Shown here: positions 29,056 through 39,697 of the stretch, piece after piece
Position numbering within the stretch: the first letter of the stretch is position 1
Layout of the letters: each line of letters starts with the position of its first letter
Source: DBFJGL01 sp048394785
Lineage (GTDB): Bacteria; Bacillota; Clostridia; Christensenellales; CAG-917
Assembly: GCA_048394785.1 (NCBI GenBank)
Contig: DBFJGL010000111.1
Span: 1 to 64,000 of the forward strand
DNA: 64,000 bases
Direction: 5' to 3'
The notes under the pieces: model-generated
What the model was told of the DNA's origin: nothing
Seen by the model: only the letters and a program-made list of their open reading frames with translations
The model's database searches: none
Made by a program: the position numbers and the translations under genes

Positions 29056-30261
29056 CTATTCGATTATCTTAGCTACGACGCCCGAACCGACGGTTCTGCC
29101 ACCTTCACGGATAGCAAAGCGGAGTCCTTCCTCGATTGCAATCGGAGTGATAAGGGTGATTTCCATATCGATGTGGTCGCCGGGCATAACCATTTCAACG
29201 CCCTCGGGCAGTTTGATGGTTCCGGTAACGTCGGTTGTTCTGAAATAGAACTGGGGACGATATCCGTCGAAGAAGGGAGTGTGACGGCCGCCCTCGTCCT
29301 TGGTCAGAACGTAAACCTGGCTGGTGAAGTGGGTGTGAGGATGAATGGAGCCGGGCTTGGCAAGAACCTGACCGCGCTCGATTTCGTCTCTCTGAACGCC
29401 GCGGAGCAATGCGCCGATATTGTCGCCGCCCTCTGCGAAGTCAAGCAGCTTGCGGAACATTTCGATACCGGTAACGGTTGTTTCTCTCTTTTCTTCGGAA
29501 AGACCGACGATTTCAACCTTGTCGCCGAGCTTCAAAATGCCTCTTTCCACTCTGCCGGTAGCAACGGTGCCGCGTCCGGTGATGGTGAAGACGTCTTCAA
29601 CAGGCATCAAGAAAGGCTTGTCGGTGTCGCGCTCGGGATCGGGGATATAGCTGTCAACCGCGTCCAAAAGAGCCTGAATGGGAGCGAGTGCGGGGCTGTC
29701 CCAATTGCCTGCAAGGCCGGATTCCATAGCTTTGAGAGCCGAACCGCGAATGATGGGGGTGTCGTCTCCGGGGAAGCCGTACTCGTTAAGCAGTTCGCGG
29801 ACTTCCATTTCGACGAGCTCGAGAAGCTCTTCGTCGTCGACCTGGTCGCACTTGTTAAGGAATACGATGATGTAGGGAACGCCAACCTGTCTTGCGAGCA
29901 GGATGTGCTCACGAGTCTGGGGCATAGGACCGTCGGATGCCGCAACAACGAGGATTGCGCCGTCCATCTGCGCCGCACCGGTAATCATGTTCTTGACATA
30001 GTCCGCGTGTCCGGGGCAGTCGACGTGAGCATAGTGACGCTTGTCGGTCTCGTACTCAACGTGCGCGGTGTTAATCGTGATTCCTCTGGCTTTCTCTTCG
30101 GGAGCCTTGTCGATTTCGTCATATTTCATGACTTGCGCCTTACCTTTGGACGCGCTGTACATAGTGATAGCGGCGGTAAGGGTGGTTTTGCCGTGGTCAA
30201 CGTGGCCGATAGTACCGATGTTGACGTGGGGTTTAGTTCTTTCAAACTTAGCTTTTGCCAT
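29056..30261 (-). CDS. tuf: Elongation factor Tu
   Basis: A 401-residue GTPase delivering aminoacyl-tRNA to the ribosome. G1 is [10 protein letters not shown]3 is [10 protein letters not shown]4 is NKCDQVDD and the C-terminal domain ends [13 protein letters not shown]. The start follows GGAGG. It follows fusA by 88 AT-rich bases that could contain an internal promoter. Only one tuf copy is seen in the window. Confidence 0.98.
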   Translation of the reverse strand: MAKAKFERTKPHVNIGTIGHVDHGKTTLTAAITMYSASKGKAQVMKYDEIDKAPEEKARGITINTAHVEYETDKRHYAHVDCPGHADYVKNMITGAAQMDGAILVVAASDGPMPQTREHILLARQVGVPYIIVFLNKCDQVDDEELLELVEMEVRELLNEYGFPGDDTPIIRGSALKAMESGLAGNWDSPALAPIQALLDAVDSYIPDPERDTDKPFLMPVEDVFTITGRGTVATGRVERGILKLGDKVEIVGLSEEKRETTVTGIEMFRKLLDFAEGGDNIGALLRGVQRDEIERGQVLAKPGSIHPHTHFTSQVYVLTKDEGGRHTPFFDGYRPQFYFRTTDVTGTIKLPEGVEMVMPGDHIDMEITLITPIAIEEGLRFAIREGGRTVGSGVVAKIIE

Positions 30262-30349
30262 TTTTTTTCCTCCAAATTATTTTTGGTTTTATTTTTGTTT
30301 TTGCATTCTATATAAGGATAATAAATATATCTATATATAAATATAATTA

Positions 30350-32434
30350 TTATCTCTTAGAATCTTTGCCGGACACCTTGTCCGCAATGCTCTTGGGCAC
30401 GACCGCATAGTGGTCGAACAACATTGTGAACGTCGCTCTGCCCTGCGTTATGCTTCTCAAAGACGTGGCGTAACCGAACATTTCGGAAAGCGGCACGTCG
30501 CAATCCACTACCTGCAAACCGTTTACGGGAGCTATGCCCTTAACGGCGCCGCGTCGTGAATTGAGGTTGCTCATTACGTCGCCGAGATACTCATCGGGAG
30601 TTTTGATTTCAACCTTCATTATCGGTTCCAGAAGCGTGGGATTGGCTTTTTCCGCCGCCGCCTTAAACGCCATAGAACCCGCAATCTTGAACGCCATTTC
30701 GGAGCTGTCGACCTCGTGCGTGCTGCCGTCCACTACTCTGACCTTGAAGTCGACCATTTCGTATCCCGCCATTACGCCGCCCTTTGCAGCTTCCTTGATA
30801 CCTTCGGAAATCGCGTTTGCGTATTCCTTGGGGATAATGCCGCCCACGGTATCGTTTGAAAACTCATAGCCGCCTTCGGGATTGGGCTCCATTTCGATGA
30901 CGCAGTGACCGTACTGACCGTGACCGCCCGTCTGTCTGACGAATTTACCCTCTGCCTTCGAGCTCTTGGTGATGGTTTCGCGATAGCTGACCTGCGGTCT
31001 GCCCACGTTTGCCTCGACCTTATATTCTCTGAACATTCTGTCCACGATAATATCGAGGTGAAGCTCGCCCATACCTGCTATGATAATCTGTCCCGTTTCC
31101 TTATCGGTATAAGCCTTAAAGGTGGGGTCTTCTTCCTGCAATTTTACGATTGCAGTGTTCATTCTCTCCTGGCTCGCCTTGGATTTCGGCTCGATTGCCA
31201 CCTTGATGACAGGCTCGGGGAAAACCATATTTTCCAGAACAATCTGATGACCTTTGTCGGAGAGCGTGTCGCCCGTCGTGCTCTTTTTAAGTCCGACAAT
31301 CGCGACTATATCTCCCGCATACGCTTCTTCGAGGTCTTCTCTCGCGTCGGCGTTCATTCTGAGTATTCTGCCTATTCTTTCGTTTTCGCCCTTTACGGTG
31401 TTGTACACCATAGTGCCCGTGCTGACCTTACCCGAATAAATTCTGATAAAGGAGAGCTTTCCCACAAACTCGTCCGCGAGTATCTTGAACACTATCGCGG
31501 AGAAGGGTTCGTCGTCGCTGGGGTGTCTTGCCTCCTCTTTTTCCGTCCTCGGATTGATGCCCGTAATACTTGCAACGTCCGTGGGGCTCGGGAGATAATC
31601 GACAACCGCGTCAAGCATAAGCTGTACGCCCTTGTTGCGGTAAGAACTTCCGCAAAGCACAGGCGTCATCTTCATTTCCACCGTACCCTTGCGAATTGCC
31701 TTTTTGAGTTGTTCGACGGTGACCGACGCCGCATCGTCCATAATGCACTTTTCAAAGATGTCGTCGTCGAAATCCGCCGCCGCTTCGAGCAATCTCACTC
31801 TTGCCGCGTCCGCTTTTGCCTTATACGCTTCGGGTATTTCCTTCTCGTACACCGTAACGCCCTTGTCCGCCTCGTCGTAATAGAGAGCTTTCATATTGAC
31901 AAGGTCGATGACGCCCTCGAAATCGGACTCGCTGCCTATTGGCATTGCCACGGGAACGGCGTTCGTCTTCAACCTGTCTTCCATCATAGCGATGACGTTG
32001 TCGAAGTTTGCGCCGTTGATGTCCATCTTGTTGACGAACGCAATGCGGGGGACTCTGTACGTGTCCGCCTGACGCCACACGTTTTCGGACTGAGGCTCAA
32101 CGCCGCCCTTTGCGCAGAAAACCGCCACGGCTCCGTCGAGAACTCTGAGACTGCGTTCGACTTCCACAGTGAAATCAACGTGTCCGGGAGTATCGATGAT
32201 ATTGATTTGGTATCCCTTCCACACCGCGGTAGTCGCCGCAGACGTTATGGTGATACCTCTCTCGCGCTCTTGCTCCATATAATCCATGGTGGCTGCGCCG
32301 TCATGGGTTTCGCCGAGCTTTCTGTTTACGCCCGTATAGAAAAGTATACGCTCGGAGGTGGTGGTCTTACCGGCGTCGATGTGTGCCATTATACCGATAT
32401 TCCTCACCTTATCAAGAGCAAAACTGCGCTTCAT
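30350..32434 (-). CDS. fusA: Elongation factor G
   Basis: A 694-residue translocase GTPase. [35 protein letters not shown] and [12 protein letters not shown] form the GTP site; domain IV has [14 protein letters not shown]. Normal length and typical of EF-G1. ATG at 32434 was selected over a start four codons upstream because AGGTGGTAGG precedes it properly and [15 protein letters not shown] is the usual start. rpsG ends 5 bases upstream. Confidence 0.97.
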   Translation of the reverse strand: MKRSFALDKVRNIGIMAHIDAGKTTTSERILFYTGVNRKLGETHDGAATMDYMEQERERGITITSAATTAVWKGYQINIIDTPGHVDFTVEVERSLRVLDGAVAVFCAKGGVEPQSENVWRQADTYRVPRIAFVNKMDINGANFDNVIAMMEDRLKTNAVPVAMPIGSESDFEGVIDLVNMKALYYDEADKGVTVYEKEIPEAYKAKADAARVRLLEAAADFDDDIFEKCIMDDAASVTVEQLKKAIRKGTVEMKMTPVLCGSSYRNKGVQLMLDAVVDYLPSPTDVASITGINPRTEKEEARHPSDDEPFSAIVFKILADEFVGKLSFIRIYSGKVSTGTMVYNTVKGENERIGRILRMNADAREDLEEAYAGDIVAIVGLKKSTTGDTLSDKGHQIVLENMVFPEPVIKVAIEPKSKASQERMNTAIVKLQEEDPTFKAYTDKETGQIIIAGMGELHLDIIVDRMFREYKVEANVGRPQVSYRETITKSSKAEGKFVRQTGGHGQYGHCVIEMEPNPEGGYEFSNDTVGGIIPKEYANAISEGIKEAAKGGVMAGYEMVDFKVRVVDGSTHEVDSSEMAFKIAGSMAFKAAAEKANPTLLEPIMKVEIKTPDEYLGDVMSNLNSRRGAVKGIAPVNGLQVVDCDVPLSEMFGYATSLRSITQGRATFTMLFDHYAVVPKSIADKVSGKDSKR

Positions 32435-32439
32435 AAAAC

Positions 32440-32910
32440 CTACCACCTGTAATGTGCAAACGCTTTGTTTGCTTCCGCCATACGGTGCATTTCGTCCTTC
32501 TTCTTGACTGCGCCGCCTGCGTTGTTGTATGCGTCCATAATCTCGCCCGCAAGTCTTTCCTTCATCGTCTTTTCGCCGCGCTTTTTAGCAAAAAGCACAA
32601 TCCAGCGAATGCCGAGAGTCTGTCTTCTTTCGGGACGGATTTCCATAGGAACCTGATATGTGGAGCCGCCTACGCGTCTTGCTTTTACTTCAAGCACGGG
32701 CATAATGTTCTCCAACGCCTTGGTGAAGATGTCCATTGCATCTCCGCCAAGCTTTGTTGCTGCTATATTGAAAGCCTCATAGACGATGGTCTGCGCGGTG
32801 CCCTTCTTTCCGTCAAGCATAATCTGGTTGACCAACTTGGTGACAACCTTGCTTCCGTAGATAGGGTCGGGCAATACGTCTCTTTTAGGCACGCCGCTTC
32901 TTCTTGGCAT
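32440..32910 (-). CDS. rpsG: 30S ribosomal protein S7
   Basis: A 156-residue primary 16S-binding protein of the small-subunit head. [20 protein letters not shown] begins it and the usual [22 protein letters not shown] segment follows, ending [15 protein letters not shown]. Normal length; starts after GGAGG, 39 bases after rpsL. Confidence 0.98.
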   Translation of the reverse strand: MPRRSGVPKRDVLPDPIYGSKVVTKLVNQIMLDGKKGTAQTIVYEAFNIAATKLGGDAMDIFTKALENIMPVLEVKARRVGGSTYQVPMEIRPERRQTLGIRWIVLFAKKRGEKTMKERLAGEIMDAYNNAGGAVKKKDEMHRMAEANKAFAHYRW

Positions 32911-32949
32911 CTTATTCCTCCGATTAAATGATTACATTCGAAAATTTTG

Positions 32950-33321
32950 TTATTTGGGGCGTTTTGCGCCGTACTTGCTTCTCGCCTGCTTGCGCTTCGC
33001 AACGCCGGCGGTATCCAACGCGCCGCGTACAATGTGATAACGCACGCCGGGCAAATCCTTGACTCTGCCGCCTCTGATAAGCACTACGCTGTGCTCTTGC
33101 AGATTGTGACCGATGCCGGGGATATAGACGGTTCCTTCCATTCCGTTTACAAGACGTACTCTTGCGATTTTACGGAGAGCCGAGTTCGGCTTCTTCGGAG
33201 AGGTAGTCGTGACGCTGAGGCAGATGCCGCGTTTTTGAGGGCATTGCTCCATAATAGGCGTCTGGGACTTCTGAACCTGTCTTTCTCTGCCCTTTCTGAT
33301 AAGCTGATTGATGGTTGGCAT
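32950..33321 (-). CDS. rpsL: 30S ribosomal protein S12
   Basis: A 123-residue decoding-center protein. The [14 protein letters not shown] and [18 protein letters not shown] segments keep the lysines (43 and 88 in E. coli numbering) associated with streptomycin sensitivity. ATG at 33321 follows AGGAGG; 13 further in-frame codons upstream lack support. It ends SKYGAKRPK. Confidence 0.97.
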   Translation of the reverse strand: MPTINQLIRKGRERQVQKSQTPIMEQCPQKRGICLSVTTTSPKKPNSALRKIARVRLVNGMEGTVYIPGIGHNLQEHSVVLIRGGRVKDLPGVRYHIVRGALDTAGVAKRKQARSKYGAKRPK

Positions 33322-33375
33322 TATGGTTCCTCCTATTAGATTTTTCGAATGTACCCGCAACCCTACAGGTGCAAT

Positions 33376-33651
33376 TCAATGTATTTCCTCCTCGGAAACT
33401 ATACCTACCGCCGCCGCGCGCACCTCTATGCCGGAACGGTATCCCAGCCACGCCATCGACGGCGCGACAAGAACCTCAGCTCCTTTCTTACGAGCATGCG
33501 CGGCGATTTTGGCAATCATCTCCGCGTCGGCGTCCGAAGCCACAACCACACACCTGATTGTCCCCTCGGACAAACCCCTCAAAACCTGTCTTGTACCGAC
33601 AACTTTATCGGGATTGTTAAGCAACTTGATAAGCTTACTGTCTTCGTTCAT
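33376..33651 (-). CDS. L7Ae-family ribosomal/kink-turn RNA-binding protein
   Basis: A 91-residue protein of the L7Ae/L30e fold, like B. subtilis YbxF, which occupies the same place before rpsL. VGTRQVLRGLSEGTIRCVVVASDAD and VLVAPSMAWLGYRSGI fit the kink-turn-binding surface. No good Shine-Dalgarno sequence is seen before the ATG, although the next gene has one. First gene of the rpsL-rpsG-fusA-tuf block. Its precise role, ribosomal or otherwise, is uncertain. Confidence 0.9.
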   Translation of the reverse strand: MNEDSKLIKLLNNPDKVVGTRQVLRGLSEGTIRCVVVASDADAEMIAKIAAHARKKGAEVLVAPSMAWLGYRSGIEVRAAAVGIVSEEEIH

Positions 33652-33696
33652 TTTTTTATAAGCTAAAAATTGCCTACGGTTTCCGCAAGCCCTATA

Positions 33697-33725
33697 ATAA
33701 TATCAATACCTTAACGCCTTGTCAA
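33697..33725 (-). promoter_or_regulatory. Promoter of the L7Ae-rpsL-rpsG-fusA-tuf block
   Basis: On the minus strand TTGACA (33725-33720), a 17-base spacer and TATTAT (33702-33697), about 46 bases before the L7Ae ATG. The adjoining 33730-33895 is AT-rich with no gene; no T-tailed terminator for tsaD is obvious. Confidence 0.8.
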
Positions 33726-33895
33726 ACGATAAACGCCCGTTTTTGGAAAAATTTTATATATTTATTTTATATAACTATATATAGAGGTTTTACCGCACGC
33801 GCACCACTACGCGCGCCTTTATAGTCTTATACTTTTTACTCAGCCGTTCAATATTCCTTAATTACGGCATATCCGCCGCGCCGCCGACAGGTTTA

Positions 33896-34921
33896 TCAAA
33901 GGCGCACCGTAGCCTTTGCGTCGAGCGACATATCCGCCGCCTTCGCGCCGCTTTTAATCATAAAATAAGCCGCCGCGCCAATCATCGCCGCATTGTCCGT
34001 ACAGTACGCAAGCTTGGGATAAAAGGTTTGTATGCATTTTGCGCTCAGCCCGTCCGCACGCTCGCGAAGCCGCGCATTCGCGCTCACTCCTCCCGCAATC
34101 GCAATTCTATTTATACCGCTTTCCGAAGCGACTTTCTCCGCCGCGTCTATAAGCTGTGCGACCGCCGCTTCCTGAAAACTCGCCGCCACGTCCGCAACGG
34201 GCACGCCGCCGTTTTCTCTTTCCAGCTTTCTGATGAGATTTATAGTGTGCGTTTTGAGTCCGCTGTACGAAAAATACATCTCGTCCATATGCGCGAAATC
34301 GGGAACGGGCAATTTGTAAACGGGACTTCCGCTCTTTGCCGCCTTTTCTATCTCCGGTCCTCCCGGATAGGGCAGACCGAGTACCCGCGCGACTTTGTCG
34401 AACGCCTCGCCCGCCGCGTCGTCGCGGCTTTGGCACACCGCTTTTACGTCGTCGTAACCGTCGACGCGCAAAATTGCCGTATGCCCTCCGCTCGCAAGCA
34501 GACACAGATAAGGCGGAGTAAGGTCGCTGTCGATATAGTTTGCGGCAATATGTCCCCTGACGTGCGATACGGCGTATAACGGCTTATTCCAACACAAAGC
34601 CAACCCTTTGGCAAAATTGACGCCGACAAGCAGCGCACCCAGCAGTCCCGCGCCGTACGTCACCGCGATTGCGTCTATGCCGTCCTCTGTCAACCCCGAA
34701 CGGCGCATAGCCTCGTCGACCACGTTCTCGATTGCGAGAGTGTGGTTTCGCGACGCGATTTCCGGCACCACTCCGCCGAAACGACGGTGAATCTCAATCT
34801 GCGACGCCACCGAAGCGGATAAAACCTGCCTTCCGTTTCTTACGACGGCGGCGGCGGTTTCGTCGCAACTCGACTCTATCGCAAGTATCGTCAAGTTTTC
34901 TCTTTCGCTTAACCCTGTCAT
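33896..34921 (-). CDS. tsaD: tRNA N6-threonylcarbamoyltransferase TsaD
   Basis: A 341-residue ASKHA-fold enzyme that attaches the threonylcarbamoyl group to A37 of ANN-decoding tRNAs. LAIESSCDETAAAVV starts the domain; the metal histidines lie in SHVRGHIAAN (HxxxH). LLASGGHT, GLPYPGGPEIEK and AIAGGVSANARLR fit the nucleotide site. It begins 13 bases after prfB and follows it in the secA unit. Partners TsaB, TsaE and TsaC are not in this window. Confidence 0.96.
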   Translation of the reverse strand: MTGLSERENLTILAIESSCDETAAAVVRNGRQVLSASVASQIEIHRRFGGVVPEIASRNHTLAIENVVDEAMRRSGLTEDGIDAIAVTYGAGLLGALLVGVNFAKGLALCWNKPLYAVSHVRGHIAANYIDSDLTPPYLCLLASGGHTAILRVDGYDDVKAVCQSRDDAAGEAFDKVARVLGLPYPGGPEIEKAAKSGSPVYKLPVPDFAHMDEMYFSYSGLKTHTINLIRKLERENGGVPVADVAASFQEAAVAQLIDAAEKVASESGINRIAIAGGVSANARLRERADGLSAKCIQTFYPKLAYCTDNAAMIGAAAYFMIKSGAKAADMSLDAKATVRL

Positions 34922-34933
34922 TTTATCCTTGAT

Positions 34934-36043
34934 TTACGCCTGCACCGAGCTCATTTTGAGATACTCGTTCACGAAGCCGTCCAAATCGCCGTCCATAACA
35001 GACTGCACGTTTCCCGTTTCGAAGCCCGTGCGATGGTCTTTCACCATCGTATACGGGCAGAAAACGTAACTCCTTATCTGACTGCCCCACTCGATTTTTT
35101 TGAGTTTTCCCGATATGGACGCCGCTTCTTCCTCACGCTCGCGCTCGCGCTTTTCTATGAGCTTGGAGCGGAGCATCTGCATCGCAACTTCTCTGTTCTG
35201 TATTTGACTGCGCTCGTTCTGACAGGCGACTATAATGCCCGTGGGCAAGTGCGTGATGCGTATCGCGCTTTCCGTCTTATTGACGTGCTGTCCGCCCGCG
35301 CCGCTCGAACGGTAGGTATCCACTTTCAAATCCTCGGGACGGATTTCGATTTCCGACGTATCGATAATCTCGGGCATAACTTCGAGAGATGCAAACGAGG
35401 TGTGCCTGCGCGCGTTGCTGTCAAACGGAGAAATGCGCACGAGTCTGTGCACTCCCTTTTCCGCTTTGAGATAACCGTACGCGTTTTCGCCGTCCACCTT
35501 AAAGGTGACGCTCTTTATGCCTGCCTCGTCGCCGGCAAGATAATCGAGCACGCTGTACGACCAACCTCTGCGCTCGACGTAACGCGTATACATTCTGAAC
35601 AGCATATCGCACCAATCCTGCGCCTCGGTACCGCCCGCGCCCGCGTGCAGGGTGAGTATCGCGTTGAGCGCGTCGTATTTTCCGCTGAGCAGAGTTTCGA
35701 GCGACAACGCTTCGACCTGCGCCCGCAAATCGTCGACCTGCGCAACAAGCGCCGCGTCCTCGTTTTCGTCGACTTCCATTTCGACAATATCGACAAGGTC
35801 GAGCGCGTCGTCGAGCTTTGCAATCAACTTCTCGAATTTTGCTATTTTAGATTGAAGCTGACTTATCTCTTTGCTGACTTTCTGCGCGTTTTCGGTATCG
35901 TTCCAAAACCCTTCCGCGCTTTGTATCGCGTCCAGCTCGTCTATGCGCAAACGCAGCTTTTGGGGGTTTATACTCTCAAATGCGCGTGTAATCTCGCTTT
36001 TCTGCGCTTTGAGCGCGTTTCTTATTTCGTTATAATCCAACAT
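34934..36043 (-). CDS. prfB: Peptide chain release factor 2
   Basis: A 369-residue class I factor that ends translation at UGA and UAA. The recognition motif SPF is in RISPFDSNARRHTSF, and the catalytic GGQ is in SSGAGGQHVNKTESA. The frame is open from ATG through the N-terminal region with no internal TGA: codons reading RAFESINPQKL pass through where the programmed +1 frameshift (CUU UGA) sits in many bacteria. So this copy appears to lack that autoregulation. It lies 27 bases downstream of secA; its ribosome binding site is weak. Confidence 0.95.
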   Translation of the reverse strand: MLDYNEIRNALKAQKSEITRAFESINPQKLRLRIDELDAIQSAEGFWNDTENAQKVSKEISQLQSKIAKFEKLIAKLDDALDLVDIVEMEVDENEDAALVAQVDDLRAQVEALSLETLLSGKYDALNAILTLHAGAGGTEAQDWCDMLFRMYTRYVERRGWSYSVLDYLAGDEAGIKSVTFKVDGENAYGYLKAEKGVHRLVRISPFDSNARRHTSFASLEVMPEIIDTSEIEIRPEDLKVDTYRSSGAGGQHVNKTESAIRITHLPTGIIVACQNERSQIQNREVAMQMLRSKLIEKREREREEEAASISGKLKKIEWGSQIRSYVFCPYTMVKDHRTGFETGNVQSVMDGDLDGFVNEYLKMSSVQA

Positions 36044-36070
36044 ATTTATTGCACCGAACAGATTGTTATT

Positions 36071-38737
36071 TTACTTGTTTTTGCCGCAGCAGTTCTTATA
36101 CTTCAAACCGCTTCCGCAGGGACAGGGATCGTTTCTGCCTGCCTTCTGCGTCTTGCCCGCCGTCGATTTTGCGGCGGACGCGATGTTCTGCGACAGCTTT
36201 CTTTCGCCGCCGTCTTCGCGCTTTTCTACGTTGACTTTAAGCAAAATAGAGGCGGTTTCCGTGTGTATTCTCGACACCATATCGTCAAACATTTCCCAAC
36301 CTTCTTCGCGGTACGCAAGCACGGGGTCACGCTGTCCGTAGCCTCTCAGCCCGATACCGCGGCGCAGAGCGTCCATCGCGTCGATATGGTCCATCCACTT
36401 GTTGTCGACAGTCTTTAACAGCACCACTCTTTCGAGTTCGCCGAAATCGAAACCGTCTTCTTTGAGCCTCGCGATTTTGTCTTCGTAGTCCTTGACGGCT
36501 ATATCCATAACCGCTTTTTTCAGCTTATATACGTCAAAACACTCGCACAGTTCGGGCGTCATTACACCCGTACCCTTCGGCAGCATACGCTGTTCCAGCG
36601 CGGCGTTGAATGCGTCGTAATCCCACGTGAGATAATCGGTTTTATAATCGGCGTAATACCCGATTATTTCCTCGGCGAGGTCGTCGATCATATCCATAAT
36701 CTGCTCGTGAACGTCCATTCCGTCCAGGACCTTTCCGCGTTCGCCGTAGATTATTTCGCGTTGAGCGTTCATCACGTCGTCGTAACTGAGCACCTGCTTT
36801 CTTATCGAATAGTTTCTGCCCTCGACCATTCGCTGTGCCCTTTCGATTTGCTTGGTTATAACACCGTTTGAAATGGGCATATCGTCGTCAAACCGCATTG
36901 TTTCCGCAATGGATTTCAGCTTATCGCCGCCGAATATGCGCGCTACGTCGTCCTCCATCGAAATATAAAACACCGTGCTTCCGGGGTCTCCCTGACGGCC
37001 GCTTCTACCTCTCAACTGATTGTCTATACGCCTGCTGTCGTGACGCTCGGTGCCTATAATGCGCAGTCCTCCCAAACGCACGACTTCTTCCTTTTCTTTG
37101 TCTGTATTCAGCTTAAACGCGTCGTAATGGCGTTTGAATTCCGCCCTTGCTTTGAGGACTTCCTCGTCGTCGCTCGGCTGATGGGACGTTGCCGCCTCTA
37201 TGAGTTCGGGCGAAAAACCGTCTTTCTCCATACGCTGTTTCGCCTGAAACTCCGCATTGCCGCCCAGCATAATATCGGTACCGCGGCCCGCCATATTCGT
37301 CGCAATGGTCACCGCGCCCTGCTTGCCGGCCTGCGCGATAATCTCGGACTCCTGTTTGTGGAATTTTGCATTGAGCACGTTGTGCCGAATGCCCTTGCGT
37401 TTGAGCATTGCGCTCAATTCTTCCGACTTTTCCACACTGATTGTACCCACCAACACGGGTTGCCCCATAGCGTGATGTTTGGAAATATCTTCAACTATCG
37501 CCTTCCATTTCCCGTCCGCCTTGGTATAAATCTGGTCGTGCTCGTCCTTACGCTGCGACGGTTTGTTGGGCGGAATGGTCACGACGTCGAGCGCGTAAAT
37601 ACCCTTGAATTCTTCCTCCTCGGTCTTTGCCGTACCCGTCATACCGCTGAGTTTTTTATACATACGGAAAAAGTTTTGGAACGTAATCGTCGCAAGCGTC
37701 TTGTTTTCGCTGCGTATTACGACGTGTTCTTTCGCCTCTATCGCCTGATGCAGACCTTCGTTATAGCGTCTGCCAATCATAATGCGCCCCGTAAACTCGT
37801 CGACAATCAGCACTTCGCCGTCGTTCACAATATAATCCTTGTCCTTTTTCATTATGTAATGAGCTTTCAAGGCTTGCTGAATGTGATGGTACAGCTCGGT
37901 GTTATCGAGGTCGGTGAGGTTGTCCACTCTGAAAAACTTTTCCGCCTCGCGCACGCCGTCGTCGGTGAGCATAATCGCCTTTTCTTTTTCTTCTATGGTA
38001 AAATGTTCGCCCTCGCGAAGTCTGCGCGCGAGATTATCCGCGGACTTATACATCTCGCTGGATTTGCCGCCTCTGCCCGAAATAATGAGCGGAGTGCGCG
38101 CCTCATCGATGAGAATGGAGTCTACCTCGTCGATAATGGCAAAGTTCAGTTCTCTTTGCGTCTTATCCGCCTTTCTGACCGCCATATTATCGCGCAGGAA
38201 GTCGAAGCCGAGCTCGTTATTTGTGCAATACGTCACGTCGCAGCCGTATGCCTTTCGCTTTTCGTCGGGGTGCATACCGGGCACGACAACTCCCACGCTG
38301 AGTCCCAAAAATCTGTGCACTTTGCCCATCCAAGCCGCGTCGCGCGCCGCCAGATAATCGTTTACGGTGACGACGTGAACGCCCTTGCCCGTCAGCGCGT
38401 TGAGATAGGACGGCAGCGTGGCAACCAGCGTCTTGCCTTCGCCCGTACCCATTTCGGCAATTCTGCCCTGATGCAAGGCGATGCCGCCCATCAGCTGCAC
38501 GAAGAAATGACGCATACCGAGCACTCTCTCGGCGGCTTCTCTTACTACCGCATACGCGTCGGGAAGCAGGTCGTCGAGTTTTTCGCCGTCGGCAATTCTT
38601 GCCTTGAATTTATCCGTCATACCTTTGAGCTCGTCGTCGGACATAGCCTTATAAACGGGCGCGAGCTCCTCTATTTTCATAGCCGTCTTTTTAAGCTTTT
38701 TGACTTGTCTTTCGTTATCGTTGAATAAAGACCACAT
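36071..38737 (-). CDS. secA: Protein translocase ATPase SecA
   Basis: An 888-residue motor that drives preproteins through SecYEG. Walker A is MGTGEGKTLVATLP, the DEAD-like box is IIDEVDSILIDEARTPL, and the second motor domain has NMAGRGTDIMLGG. The C-terminus RNDPCPCGSGLKYKNCCGK is the zinc-binding SecB/ribosome contact. Full length; begins after CGAGGAG. First gene of secA-prfB-tsaD. Confidence 0.98.
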   Translation of the reverse strand: MWSLFNDNERQVKKLKKTAMKIEELAPVYKAMSDDELKGMTDKFKARIADGEKLDDLLPDAYAVVREAAERVLGMRHFFVQLMGGIALHQGRIAEMGTGEGKTLVATLPSYLNALTGKGVHVVTVNDYLAARDAAWMGKVHRFLGLSVGVVVPGMHPDEKRKAYGCDVTYCTNNELGFDFLRDNMAVRKADKTQRELNFAIIDEVDSILIDEARTPLIISGRGGKSSEMYKSADNLARRLREGEHFTIEEKEKAIMLTDDGVREAEKFFRVDNLTDLDNTELYHHIQQALKAHYIMKKDKDYIVNDGEVLIVDEFTGRIMIGRRYNEGLHQAIEAKEHVVIRSENKTLATITFQNFFRMYKKLSGMTGTAKTEEEEFKGIYALDVVTIPPNKPSQRKDEHDQIYTKADGKWKAIVEDISKHHAMGQPVLVGTISVEKSEELSAMLKRKGIRHNVLNAKFHKQESEIIAQAGKQGAVTIATNMAGRGTDIMLGGNAEFQAKQRMEKDGFSPELIEAATSHQPSDDEEVLKARAEFKRHYDAFKLNTDKEKEEVVRLGGLRIIGTERHDSRRIDNQLRGRSGRQGDPGSTVFYISMEDDVARIFGGDKLKSIAETMRFDDDMPISNGVITKQIERAQRMVEGRNYSIRKQVLSYDDVMNAQREIIYGERGKVLDGMDVHEQIMDMIDDLAEEIIGYYADYKTDYLTWDYDAFNAALEQRMLPKGTGVMTPELCECFDVYKLKKAVMDIAVKDYEDKIARLKEDGFDFGELERVVLLKTVDNKWMDHIDAMDALRRGIGLRGYGQRDPVLAYREEGWEMFDDMVSRIHTETASILLKVNVEKREDGGERKLSQNIASAAKSTAGKTQKAGRNDPCPCGSGLKYKNCCGKNK

Positions 38738-38772
38738 AGTTCTCCTCGAATGCGCTTTGCGCGCGCACTAAT

Positions 38773-38801
38773 ATAATAAATTATATTTTATAATTTTACA
38801 A
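38773..38801 (-). promoter_or_regulatory. Promoter of secA-prfB-tsaD
   Basis: On the minus strand TTGTAA (38801-38796), a 17-base A/T-only spacer and TATTAT (38778-38773), 36 bases before the secA ATG. Confidence 0.7.
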
Positions 38802-38886
38802 CCATAATCGACTTGTATTGCGCCGAGCCCTTCCGCTTTCAAACATAACGCATATGCGGATGCGGCTTGACAACGCCCGACTTACG

Positions 38887-39693
38887 CTATATCGCGCTCT
38901 CGCCGTCGATATGCAGTTCGGCAATGGCAAACGTAAGAGAACTTACGCTTCTTGCTTTGTGCTTCAACAGAACTTCGGCGCAGGCGTCGACGGTTGCCCC
39001 CGTGGTGAAAACGTCGTCGACAAGCAGTATGTCGCGGCCGCGCACTTGGTCGAAAACACATTCGAACGCGTCCTTCAAATTTTTGCGCCGCTGTTTTGCT
39101 CCGAGCGATTTTTGCTCCGAGGTATTTCTCGTCTTTACAAGGGCGGGAAGCACCGCTATTCCCAATCTTTCTCCTATTCCGCGCGCAAGCAATTCCGCCT
39201 GATTGAACCCTCTCGCCTTACGTTCTTCCTCGCTCATCGGCACAAAAACGATTATGTCCGCTTTAAGCTCGGACGATAAAAGAACGTCTACTGCCATTGC
39301 CGCCATCGTGTCCGCGATATACTTGCGTTTCCCGAACTTCAAATCATGGACAAGTTTTTGAGCGACTCCGTCATACACCGCAACCGAACGGTTCTTATAA
39401 AATGAAAACTGCGAATTTTGACAGCGGATACAATAATCCGCTTCGTTATACAGAGGACTTCCGCACTCGACGCATACCTTGCCCTTTATGAAAGGCATTT
39501 TCCCCAAACAAGATGCGCACAGCCGATAACGCGTGTCCGCAACCAATTCTCCGCCGCAGCAGTCGCAGGTTACGTTCTCGGGAAAAACCGCTTCTTTCAG
39601 CGATTTGCCCATGCCCGACAACGCGTTCTTTACAGCCGCAAAAAGCGCGCTTGCGCTCTTGTCCTCTCCTTTTCGTCCGCCGCTTTTAGACAT
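38887..39693 (-). CDS. ComF/GntX-family phosphoribosyltransferase-like protein
   Basis: A 268-residue protein: N-terminal zinc finger with CDCCGGEL, CASCLGK, CVECGSP and CIRCQN cysteine pairs (about residues 45-92), followed by a PRTase-like domain with the PRPP loop ILLVDDVFTTGATVD. In B. subtilis ComFC helps draw in DNA during transformation. Its ATG begins four bases after the recD2 stop, so the two are cotranscribed; both have links to DNA uptake or repair. A general role in nucleotide metabolism is an alternative. Confidence 0.9.
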   Translation of the reverse strand: MSKSGGRKGEDKSASALFAAVKNALSGMGKSLKEAVFPENVTCDCCGGELVADTRYRLCASCLGKMPFIKGKVCVECGSPLYNEADYCIRCQNSQFSFYKNRSVAVYDGVAQKLVHDLKFGKRKYIADTMAAMAVDVLLSSELKADIIVFVPMSEEERKARGFNQAELLARGIGERLGIAVLPALVKTRNTSEQKSLGAKQRRKNLKDAFECVFDQVRGRDILLVDDVFTTGATVDACAEVLLKHKARSVSSLTFAIAELHIDGESAI

Positions 39694-39697
39694 ATAA

